Part shown: one piece after another, positions 1-6,982 of the stretch | Layout: the number at the start of each line of letters is the position of its first letter | Position numbering within the stretch: the first letter of the stretch is position 1 | Source of the DNA: Ignavibacteriales bacterium | GTDB taxonomy: Bacteria; Bacteroidota; Ignavibacteria; Ignavibacteriales; SURF-24 | NCBI GenBank assembly: GCA_026390815.1 | Contig: JAPLFH010000046.1 | Span: 124,001-188,000 of the forward strand | DNA length: 64,000 nucleotides | Direction of reading: 5' to 3' | Translations under genes and position numbers: made by a program | Notes under the pieces: model-generated | The model's database searches: none | What the model saw: the letters and a program-made list of their open reading frames with translations, nothing else | Told to the model about the DNA's origin: nothing

Positions 1-2
1 AG

Positions 3-329
3 ACTAAGTACTTTGAACATTTAATATCTTATAGTAGTATGCCTAAAAATTTTATTGATACCAACGAATTTATAAGAGAATATATAGAAGAAAATGATCA
101 ACAAAATTATATAGATTATTTAAACCGAAATAATTTTTCCCAAGAGACTTTTGCCAAAGATATAGAATTAATAGAGAACCACTTACAAAGAATCATGATA
201 GATTTTGAGAACGATGTTCAAATAATTTCAAAGAAGGGCGACCTTGGGGATAAAGTCAAATTAAGTGATGAAGGGAATGGAATAACAAAAGCTGAAGTGA
301 TTTCAAAAATTAAAAGAGTTTCTTCATAA
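3..329 (+). CDS. Hypothetical protein upstream of RelA/SpoT protein, possibly 5'-truncated by window edge
   Basis: I do not recognise this protein. The frame is open back to the left edge with no stop, so it may be the C-terminal part of a longer protein. The first ATG in the window is at 39 and would give 96 residues, but it has no clear ribosome-binding site. The product is acidic and probably helical, with no signal peptide or membrane segment. It ends 5 bp before the RelA/SpoT-domain gene at 335, so the two are probably co-transcribed. Toxic small alarmone synthetases are often paired with a small neighbouring antitoxin, which makes a partner role possible, but nothing in the sequence itself shows it. 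Confidence 0.5.
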   Translation, partial: TKYFEHLISYSSMPKNFIDTNEFIREYIEENDQQNYIDYLNRNNFSQETFAKDIELIENHLQRIMIDFENDVQIISKKGDLGDKVKLSDEGNGITKAEVISKIKRVSS

Positions 330-334
330 CGATA

Positions 335-1321
335 ATGAAACATTATAATAAAATAGTTAAAGAAATTGTTGAGCGTTGGGAAAAAGACGAGCCAAAGTAT
401 ATAAAACTAGAATGTATTATATACGAATTCTTCAAAGAATCAATATTTGCATTAGAATTATATCCCACAATTTATAAAAGGGTAAAAGAGTTAATAAGTT
501 TGATTAAAACCGCATTGAAAAAGGAGAAAGAATATAATAGTATTAATGATAAACTTGGTCTTCGGGTAGTAGTTCATTTTAAGTCGGAATTGGAAATCAT
601 AAAAAAGTTAATAGAGTCTAATTTTATTGTCATAAATTATGAGAGGAAGTCTGACAAAATAAAATACGATCAACTTGACTATTTATCTGATCACTTTGAA
701 GTAAAAATTAATCCTACAATTCCTTACTTTAAACCTTTTAGTGAATACACCGAAATTATTTTTGAAATACAAGTTAGGACATTGTGCCAACACACTTGGG
801 CCGATATTGAGCATTCTTTGATTTATAAACAAGACGTTGATTTGGATGAAGCGTACAAGAGGAGGATTTTCAGATTGATATCTTTATTAGAGATATGTGA
901 TGATGAATTTGATTCTATAAATAATAGTATCGTTGAACTTCCAGAATATAGAATATTTTATTTACTCAAAACTCTAGAAGGAAAATATTATAAATATGCA
1001 AAACGTAGTTTTAATAAAGAGATTTCTATTGACATTCTTACTATTTTAATCAGACTTTATGATTCTAATGATATATCTGAATTAATAAGCAATCTAAAAA
1101 AGTATATTGATCAAAATGACGAAAGAATCATGCAAATCTTTAATGAAAGACAAAATCACCTGAAGACAAATATATTCTTTTCCCAACCTGAAATATTTTT
1201 TATATGGTTTTTAATTGATAAAAGACAATACGACTTAGTGAATTTATGGAAACAACATTTTGACATTGAGGATTTGAGAGAACTATCTATCTGGTGGGGT
1301 AAACCAATCAATATTGACTGA
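335..1321 (+). CDS. RelA/SpoT-domain protein (small alarmone synthetase-like)
   Basis: Residues ~45-165 match the RelA/SpoT nucleotidyltransferase domain. R49-K51 fits the ATP-binding RvK start, N71-R77 (NDKLGLR) the usual DxxGxR strand, D115-H120 (DYLSDH) the GYxSxH guanine-binding loop with the tyrosine kept, and E144-T149 (EIQVRT) the catalytic ExQxRT. HTWADIEH (153-160) follows as expected. There is no HD hydrolase, TGS or ACT domain. About 160 further residues are helical and unrecognised. Known relatives transfer pyrophosphate to GDP/GTP, and toxic ones act in phage defence or target tRNA. It follows a small ORF by 5 bp and lies beside a type I modification locus, so a defence or toxin role is a reasonable inference. 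Confidence 0.8.
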   Translation: MKHYNKIVKEIVERWEKDEPKYIKLECIIYEFFKESIFALELYPTIYKRVKELISLIKTALKKEKEYNSINDKLGLRVVVHFKSELEIIKKLIESNFIVINYERKSDKIKYDQLDYLSDHFEVKINPTIPYFKPFSEYTEIIFEIQVRTLCQHTWADIEHSLIYKQDVDLDEAYKRRIFRLISLLEICDDEFDSINNSIVELPEYRIFYLLKTLEGKYYKYAKRSFNKEISIDILTILIRLYDSNDISELISNLKKYIDQNDERIMQIFNERQNHLKTNIFFSQPEIFFIWFLIDKRQYDLVNLWKQHFDIEDLRELSIWWGKPINID

Positions 1322-1350
1322 AAATTACTAATGCAAAAATTGAAATTATT

Positions 1351-1437
1351 ATGTTAACCAATTCAACTAATCTCAAACAAAAAATAGATTCCCTTGGGGA
1401 TAAGTTCTGGTCGTGAGGTATTTCTAATCCACTTCGT
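1351..1437 (+). pseudogene. Remnant of an hsdM 5' end
   Basis: From the ATG at 1351 the sequence reads MLTNSTNLKQKIDSLGDKFW, a stop at 1414-1416, then GISNPL. This is clearly homologous to the first ~29 codons of the intact hsdM at 2276, with roughly 80% nucleotide identity by eye. It is cut off by the REP palindrome at 1444. The divergence is too high for a recent target duplication, so it looks like the relic of an older or different hsdM copy separated from its gene by the RAYT element. Confidence 0.8.
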
Positions 1438-1443
1438 CAAATT

Positions 1444-1470
1444 GTAGCTCGAAACGCTGTTTCGAGCAAC
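1444..1470 (+). repeat. REP palindrome with 5' GTAG (left flank of RAYT)
   Basis: GTAG is followed by a perfect 9-bp inverted repeat, GCTCGAAAC/GTTTCGAGC, around a 3-nt loop (1447-1467). A GTAG-type tetranucleotide 5' of a hairpin is the hallmark of REP sequences recognised by RAYT transposases. This copy is in plus orientation just before the RAYT gene. Confidence 0.8.
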
Positions 1471-1479
1471 TAAACAAAT

Positions 1480-2214
1480 ATGAAAAAATTTCAAACATAT
1501 TACCGCAGAAATCTTCCACACTACCAGCCAGCGGATTATTCGTTTTTTGTTACGTTTCGATTGACCAATTCATTACCGCTTCATATAATTAAAAAATTGA
1601 AAGTTGAGCAGGGAATAAAACTAAAACAAATATCAGCTATAAATGATAAAAAGGTAAAGTATCAAACGTATAAGGATTATCAAATAAATTATTTTGAAGA
1701 ATTTGATAGTTGGCTTGACAAGTATAAAGCCAGCCCAAAATGGTTAGGTATAAAAGAAGCGGCAGATATAGTAAAAGAAGCAATTCATTACCGTGATGAA
1801 AAAGATTATGAACTTATTGTCTATACAGTAATGCCTAATCATGTACATATAGTATTTACACCAATTGTAGTGCGAATAGCTGATTCGCTTATTGAAAAAA
1901 AAGAAAATATCTTAAAAGACAATCCGCCATTACCTTATGAGATTGATGGGTTTGGTCGAAACAGCGTTTCGACCTACATTGTTACTAAAATATTGCAGGA
2001 TTTAAAAAAGTTTACTGCAGTAAACTGCAATAAGCTGTTAAACCGCTCTGGTTCGTTTTGGCAGCATGAAAGCTATGACCATGTTGTGCGTGATGAAAAA
2101 GAGTTAAAACGAATCGTTGAATATGTTCTTAATAATCCTGTAAAAGCCGGATTGTGCGAAAAGTGGGAGGATTGGAAATATTCTTATTGCAATTTTAAAT
2201 TCTTGAGTACGTGA
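1480..2214 (+). CDS. REP-associated tyrosine transposase (RAYT, TnpA_REP, Y1_Tnp family)
   Basis: A single-domain HUH enzyme of 244 residues. The metal-binding motif is MPNHVHIVF with H121 and H123, and the C-terminal block FWQHESYDHVVR carries the expected catalytic tyrosine. The family nicks and joins single-stranded DNA at REP hairpins marked by GTAG. Matching REPs flank the gene in opposite orientation (1444 and 2243), and a further copy lies inside the gene at 1954-1977, read as RNSVSTY. That insert falls between the HUH and tyrosine motifs in what is normally a variable region, so the enzyme may still work. The ATG at 1480 follows the left REP by 9 bp. Confidence 0.9.
   Translation: MKKFQTYYRRNLPHYQPADYSFFVTFRLTNSLPLHIIKKLKVEQGIKLKQISAINDKKVKYQTYKDYQINYFEEFDSWLDKYKASPKWLGIKEAADIVKEAIHYRDEKDYELIVYTVMPNHVHIVFTPIVVRIADSLIEKKENILKDNPPLPYEIDGFGRNSVSTYIVTKILQDLKKFTAVNCNKLLNRSGSFWQHESYDHVVRDEKELKRIVEYVLNNPVKAGLCEKWEDWKYSYCNFKFLST
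1954..1977 (-). repeat. REP palindrome inside the RAYT coding sequence
   Basis: A perfect 9-bp inverted repeat, GGTCGAAAC/GTTTCGACC with loop AGC (1954-1974), is followed by CTAC (1974-1977), which is GTAG on the minus strand. It is in frame with the RAYT gene and encodes RNSVSTY. Confidence 0.8.
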
Positions 2215-2242
2215 TTAAATTTATTTTTACTTATTACTAATT

Positions 2243-2265
2243 GTCGAAACAGCGTTTCGACCTAC
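2243..2265 (-). repeat. REP palindrome (right flank of RAYT)
   Basis: GTCGAAAC/GTTTCGAC around AGC is followed by CTAC, giving a minus-strand GTAG. It lies between the RAYT stop and the hsdM start and is inverted relative to the copy at 1444, so the RAYT gene is bracketed by convergent GTAG-REPs. Confidence 0.8.
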
Positions 2266-2275
2266 TGGTTAAATT

Positions 2276-3796
2276 ATGCTAACAAACGGTAACAACCTTA
2301 AACAAAAAATAGATTCCCTCTGGGATAAGTTCTGGTCCGGTGGAATTTCTAATCCGCTTACGGCTATTGAACAAATGTCTTATCTAATCTTCCTTAAACG
2401 GCTTGAGGATATTGATAATTCAAATATAGCTTCAGCCAAAAGAAGGAATGAAAAATTCACTTCAGTATTTAAGGGAAATGAAAATTGCCGCTGGTCTTAT
2501 TGGTCGCAATTGCCCGGGGAGGAAATGCTTAGGCTTGTTAGAGATAAAGTTTTTGAATTCCTTCGTAATCTTGGCAGCGAGACAAGCTCTTTTACCCAGC
2601 ATATGCGCGATGCCTATTTCATTGTTCCCCGTGCGTCATTATTACAGGAAGCGGTAAACATAATCGACGATCTTCACATATCAGAACAGAATGTTGATGT
2701 GCAGGGTGATCTTTATGAATATCTGTTAGGGCAGCTTGCAACCGCTGGTAAGAACGGACAGTTTAGAACTCCACGGCATATAATTAGAATGATGGTTAAA
2801 CTTGTTGATCCGAAGATTGGTGACAGGATTTGCGATCCTGCTTGCGGTACATCAGGATTTTTGTTTAACTCTTATATGCATATACTTGAACAGAACACAA
2901 GCAAAGATGTTCTTGATTATGACGAAGAAGGTATTCCGCATCATTTAATCGGCGATAAGATTTCTGATAAGAAACTTTTTAAGTTTCTCAAAACTTACGC
3001 TCTTACCGGATATGATTTTGATTCTACGATGACTCGTATCGGTGCAATGAACTTAATGCTTCACGGAATTGATAATCCGAATATCCGTTACACTGATACA
3101 TTATCCAAAGCCTATAATGAAAAAGAATTGTATGATATAGTTCTTGCTAATCCTCCGTTTAAGGGATCGATTGATGAAACGGATGTTAATCCAAGATTTA
3201 AAACCAAAACCAAAAAGACAGAGCTTCTCTTTGTTGAATTAATTTGTGATTTGCTGGTAACGGGTGGTAGGGCTGCAGTAATTGTTCCCGATGGTGTTCT
3301 GTTTGGAACGAGTAATGCGCACATTGATGTCCGCAAAATACTGATTGATAAATGCAAGCTTGAAGGAATTATTTCAATGCCATCAGGTGTGTTTAAACCT
3401 TATGCTGGTGTATCAACAGCAGTTGTTGTTTTTCAGAAAGGTGGAATTACAGATAATGTTTGGTTCTACAATATGGAAGCGGATGGTTTTTCTCTTGATG
3501 ATAAGCGAAATAAAACTGACAAGAATGATATTCCGGATATTATTCAACATTGGAATGTTGGGCAATTCGCTGAATCGCATAATATTCGAAACAGCGTTTC
3601 GACCTACACAAAAGCAATACAGGTTAGTGTAAAAGATATTAGAGAAAACAAATACGATCTATCAATCTCCCGATACAAACCTATAGAGTATGAAGAAGTT
3701 GTATATGAAAAGTCAGATGTTTTAATGGATAAAGTATTAAATTTGGAAAAAGAAATAGCTGAAGATATTAAATCAATTAAAAAAATGTTATCCTGA
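2276..3796 (+). CDS. hsdM: Type I restriction-modification system DNA methyltransferase subunit M
   Basis: An adenine-N6 methyltransferase of 506 residues, the usual HsdM length. It has the N-terminal helical HsdM domain (~1-150), the SAM-binding motif DPACGTSGF at 187-195 and the catalytic motif NPPF at 292-295. With HsdS it would methylate a bipartite target. Residues ~437-444 (RNSVSTY) are encoded by an in-frame REP palindrome just before the conserved C-terminal segment, in a place that is probably a surface loop. The fic gene starts 3 bp after the stop and hsdS follows; no hsdR is present in this window. The start mirrors the remnant at 1351, which supports the ATG at 2276. Confidence 0.95.
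   Translation: MLTNGNNLKQKIDSLWDKFWSGGISNPLTAIEQMSYLIFLKRLEDIDNSNIASAKRRNEKFTSVFKGNENCRWSYWSQLPGEEMLRLVRDKVFEFLRNLGSETSSFTQHMRDAYFIVPRASLLQEAVNIIDDLHISEQNVDVQGDLYEYLLGQLATAGKNGQFRTPRHIIRMMVKLVDPKIGDRICDPACGTSGFLFNSYMHILEQNTSKDVLDYDEEGIPHHLIGDKISDKKLFKFLKTYALTGYDFDSTMTRIGAMNLMLHGIDNPNIRYTDTLSKAYNEKELYDIVLANPPFKGSIDETDVNPRFKTKTKKTELLFVELICDLLVTGGRAAVIVPDGVLFGTSNAHIDVRKILIDKCKLEGIISMPSGVFKPYAGVSTAVVVFQKGGITDNVWFYNMEADGFSLDDKRNKTDKNDIPDIIQHWNVGQFAESHNIRNSVSTYTKAIQVSVKDIRENKYDLSISRYKPIEYEEVVYEKSDVLMDKVLNLEKEIAEDIKSIKKMLS
3586..3607 (-). repeat. REP palindrome inside hsdM
   Basis: TCGAAAC/GTTTCGA around AGC is followed by CCTAC, matching 2243-2265 at nearly every base. It is in frame with hsdM and is translated as RNSVSTY, the same peptide as the REP inside the RAYT gene. 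Confidence 0.8.
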
Positions 3797-3799
3797 AGA

Positions 3800-4843
3800 A
3801 TGAAATCATTTCAAAACAATTATATCGAATCAATTCCAATTACACATAATGTTTTACAGACAATAAGATTGATTGGTGAATTTAAAGGTAAGCAGGACCT
3901 GTTCAAAGAACAGTCACCCCAGCTACTAGAAACATTAAAGCAGACTGCAATAATTCAAAGCATTGAATCATCAAACAGAATTGAAGGAATATCCGCACCG
4001 TTAGAAAGAATTAAAGCTATAGTTGCAGAAAAGACAACGCCTGCGAACAGATCAGAGCAGGAAATTGCTGGCTATAGAAATGTTCTTAATACAATTCATT
4101 CCAGTTATGAGCACATACCGATAACATCAAATATAGTTTTACAATTCCACAGAGATATTTATGCGCTATCTGCAATGCCGGGCGGTAACTGGAAAGCTAC
4201 TGAAAATGAAATTGCGGAAGTTTATCCTGACGGAAGTAAAGTTGTAAGATTCAAACCTGTATCAGCTTTTGAAACCCCATCTGCAATGGATACGCTTAAT
4301 ACTTTATATAAATCTGAAATGGATAGATCACAGCTTGAACCTTTATTAATTATTGCAACTTATGTTTTTGATTTTCTTTGTATTCATCCTTTTAATGATG
4401 GTAATGGCAGAATGTCTCGCTTACTTTCACTTTTGTTATTGTATAAATCCGGTTATGAAGTTGGAAGATTTATAAGTCTTGAAAAATTAATTGAAGATAA
4501 CAAAGAAAGCTATTATGATGCTCTTAATAAATCATCTCAAGGTTGGCACGAAGGCAAGCATAATTTACTTCCATGGTGGGAATATTTTCTTGGAATTTTA
4601 CTTAAAGCATACAGAGATTTTGAAAGTAGAGTTGGACTTATTTCATCTGCCCGTGGTGGTAAAACGGCGATTGTTCTTGATGTAATTAAAAATCTAAACG
4701 GTGAATTCACAGTTCAGGATCTTCTTGATAAATGTCCTACAATTAAAATTGACCTTATTAGGAAAGTATTACAAAAGGAAAGAGACAAAGGAAGAGTAGA
4801 TTGTTCCGGGCGGGGACCTGATGCAAAATGGAGAAAACTTTAG
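3800..4843 (+). CDS. Fic family protein (AMP-transferase type)
   Basis: The Fic core motif HPFNDGNGR runs from H196 to R204 with the catalytic histidine and the anion-binding loop intact. An N-terminal inhibitory helix motif (S/T)xxxE(G/N) is seen as SNRIEG at 58-63, which places the protein among auto-inhibited class II Fic enzymes. A C-terminal helix-turn-helix-like region (~275-347) is likely. Fic enzymes usually transfer AMP from ATP to a hydroxyl on a target protein. The gene sits 3 bp behind hsdM and before hsdS, a placement known from other type I loci; its target here is unknown. Confidence 0.9.
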   Translation: MKSFQNNYIESIPITHNVLQTIRLIGEFKGKQDLFKEQSPQLLETLKQTAIIQSIESSNRIEGISAPLERIKAIVAEKTTPANRSEQEIAGYRNVLNTIHSSYEHIPITSNIVLQFHRDIYALSAMPGGNWKATENEIAEVYPDGSKVVRFKPVSAFETPSAMDTLNTLYKSEMDRSQLEPLLIIATYVFDFLCIHPFNDGNGRMSRLLSLLLLYKSGYEVGRFISLEKLIEDNKESYYDALNKSSQGWHEGKHNLLPWWEYFLGILLKAYRDFESRVGLISSARGGKTAIVLDVIKNLNGEFTVQDLLDKCPTIKIDLIRKVLQKERDKGRVDCSGRGPDAKWRKL

Positions 4844-4864
4844 TTAATTAAGAACATTCTTAAT

Positions 4865-5028
4865 AATTAGGTATTGAAACGCAGTTCATTCCTATATGAT
4901 TGCGTTTATGGACTATTTTCAAAGTGTTTTCTTATAAGCTCAAATTGGATTTAATTAGGTATTATCTCAGTTAATTAGGTAATGAAAAGCAGTTATTACC
5001 TATATACGTTTGTTTTTAAGCAATTTTC
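4865..5028 (+). repeat. Pair of ~56-nt imperfect direct repeats between fic and hsdS
   Basis: Copy A (4865-4920) and copy B (4973-5028) align without gaps. Both start AATTAGGTA and end in ATTTTC, with shared GAAA, GCAGTT and CCTATAT blocks, and start 108 bp apart. A third short copy of AATTAGGTATT lies at 4953-4963. This is the only sizeable gap in the hsdM-fic-hsdS run. It could hold a promoter or operator for hsdS, but no function is shown. Confidence 0.6.
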
Positions 5029-5097
5029 GTACTATTCAACAAATATTATCATATATACATTAACGTTATCAAATAAGCAGGACGTGATTACATTTAT

Positions 5098-6267
5098 ATG
5101 AAAAAGAGCGAAAGCGGCTGGCAGGTTAAATATTTTGGGGAGGTTGCTTCTGTAAAGACAGGTTATCCATTCGATTCAAAGTTATTCAACGAAGTTGAGG
5201 GATTTCCAATAATTCGAATTAGAGATATTAAACGTGGAGCTACATCTACTTATTATAAAGGTGAAATTTTACAAGATTATCTAATCAAAAAAGGTGATTA
5301 TTTAATTGGGATGGATGGAGAATTTAATTTAGCTGAGTGGAAATCTGAAGAGGCCTTATTGAACCAGCGAGCTTGTAAAATTGTTTTTGATGATCAGTTA
5401 ATCAATCCTAAATATGGATTTTATTTTCTTCCTAAGAAACTAAAAGAAATCGAAGATTCTACTTCATTTGTGACTGTAAAACATATTTCGCATAAGCAAA
5501 TCCTTAAAATTCAAATCCCTCTCCCGCCACTTCCAATCCAAAAACAAATTGCTGAAATATTAGAACGAGCAGACAAAGCAAAACAAAAACGCAAAGAAGC
5601 AAACAAGCTAACAGATGAATTTCTGCAATCTGTATTTATAGAAATGTTTGGCGATCCAAATACTAATACAAATGGATGGGATACTGGGATTATTAATGAT
5701 GCACTTGAATATTCTGATTACGGAACTTCAAATAAATCAAATCACGAGAAGTTAGGTTATCCAGTTCTGGGAATGGCTAACATAACCTATGAAGGGCAAC
5801 TTGATTTAACAAAGCTGAGTTTTGTGGAATTGACAGATGATGAATTCAATAAATTAAAACTTGAACAAGGTGATATAATTTTCAATAGGACTAATTCAAC
5901 AGAGTTAGTTGGGAAAACGACTTATTGGAACAAAAACCTTGATGCTGTTCTTGCCTCATACTTAGTGAAATTAAGATTAAATAAAAAATTCAATCTTGTA
6001 GTATTTTCATTCTTATTAAATACCACACACTTCAAAACGATGTTTATCAGTAGATGTAAGAAAGCGGTTGGTCAGTCAAATATTAGTCCAACATTGCTTA
6101 AAGAGTTTCCGATATATTTTCCACCACTCTCACTCCAACAACAGTTTGCAGAGATAGTAAATAAAACAGAAGCATTAAAAGAAAAACAAAAGCAATCTAA
6201 GCAGGAATTGGAAAATCTTTTTCAAAGCTTAATGCAAAAAGCGTTTAAAGGGGAGCTGGTTATATAA
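5098..6267 (+). CDS. hsdS: Type I restriction-modification system specificity subunit S
   Basis: 389 residues with the two-repeat layout of HsdS. The first target-recognition domain (~1-140) is followed by the conserved helix region around IPLPPLPIQKQIAEILERAD. The second recognition domain (~195-330) is followed by a second conserved region with FPPLSLQQQFAEIV and a coiled-coil tail. Each recognition domain would read one half of a bipartite DNA site and position HsdM. It is preceded by a 254-bp gap with direct repeats, so it may have its own promoter. It is the last gene of the modification locus. Confidence 0.92.
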   Translation: MKKSESGWQVKYFGEVASVKTGYPFDSKLFNEVEGFPIIRIRDIKRGATSTYYKGEILQDYLIKKGDYLIGMDGEFNLAEWKSEEALLNQRACKIVFDDQLINPKYGFYFLPKKLKEIEDSTSFVTVKHISHKQILKIQIPLPPLPIQKQIAEILERADKAKQKRKEANKLTDEFLQSVFIEMFGDPNTNTNGWDTGIINDALEYSDYGTSNKSNHEKLGYPVLGMANITYEGQLDLTKLSFVELTDDEFNKLKLEQGDIIFNRTNSTELVGKTTYWNKNLDAVLASYLVKLRLNKKFNLVVFSFLLNTTHFKTMFISRCKKAVGQSNISPTLLKEFPIYFPPLSLQQQFAEIVNKTEALKEKQKQSKQELENLFQSLMQKAFKGELVI

Positions 6268-6395
6268 AGATTTGCAATTCTTCTATCCTTCCTAGCCAGC
6301 CAACGAAAATTATAAATAAAAAACAGTAGTTGATTAAAGCAGGATTTAAAGGAATTGTGAAATAAATTATTTACTAAGTTACCTTGCGCAAAAAT

Positions 6396-6416
6396 GTAGA
6401 ACGAAACCCTGTTTCG
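6396..6416 (+). repeat. Degenerate REP palindrome with 5' GTAG
   Basis: GTAG (6396-6399) is followed by CGAAAC/GTTTCG (6402-6407 and 6411-6416) around CCT. It resembles the RAYT-linked REPs but the outer stem is lost. Confidence 0.6.
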
Positions 6417-6453
6417 CTTTTTAAATGAATAATTTGAAGTGAATAGATTGAGC

Positions 6454-6491
6454 GATTCAGACTCGTCTGACAAGTCAGAGAATCGATCTAC
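6454..6491 (-). repeat. Second palindrome type with minus-strand GTAG
   Basis: The inner stem TCTGAC/GTCAGA (6466-6471 and 6474-6479) and outer arms GATTC/GAATC (6454-6458 and 6480-6484) form an asymmetric hairpin. CTAC at 6488-6491 supplies the GTAG tag on the minus strand. It may be a REP variant, in inverted orientation to the one at 6396. Confidence 0.45.
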
Positions 6492-6549
6492 AATTTTTTA
6501 TTTTGCGTAATGTGAATTACTAACTTTGGCAGGTTAGGTAAACTAATAA

Positions 6550-6840
6550 ACTAATCTGGAATATAAATCCTTTCCAACCGGTTTTTATATTAAAATAAAA
6601 GCTATACTTATTAACAAGAATGAGCTGTACATTCGGGAATATACTGATCTTTCTGAAAGAAATTATTCATATCATTTGTAGGATAAGAACGGAGAATTAT
6701 TAACCAGATGGGATAATGCTCCATATCATTCCGGATTGTTTAATTCACCACATCATAAACATTTCCCAAATAAAATAGAACCATCAGACGAGATAACTCT
6801 TCAGGATGTATTAAAAACCAGCTCTCAATTTTTGAAATAA
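6550..6840 (+). pseudogene. TumE/DUF6516-like toxin remnant
   Basis: The frame from 6550 to the stop at 6838 reads in part LYIREYTDLSERNYSYHL, then a TAG at 6679-6681, then DKNGELLTRWDNAPYH and PHHKHFPNK. This pattern (YSYHxQDKxG, RxDNAPHH, PHHKH) is what I recall of the TumE toxin family of TumE-TumA toxin-antitoxin systems. The internal stop and the absence of a start codon show decay. No intact antitoxin gene is visible beside it. The rest of the 6268-6982 gap holds the two palindromes above and nothing else I recognise. Confidence 0.65.
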
Positions 6841-6982
6841 TTTACAGTTTTTTTTATCTGACTGAAATCTTTCAATGTTTTAAGATGCACCACCCAATGA
6901 GTCCCACTTTTGAAGGAAGTACAAATCGGGATTTTTTTAAGTTGTCAGCATTCCTTCCTTAGGAAAGAGCTTTAGAGAGAGC

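Noticed and set aside
4865-5028. CRISPR array
   Set aside because: Only two full imperfect copies, 108 bp apart, with no regular spacers and no cas genes nearby.
6222-6473. Minus-strand ORF across the end of hsdS
   Set aside because: It overlaps hsdS and the palindromes and shows no protein-like features.
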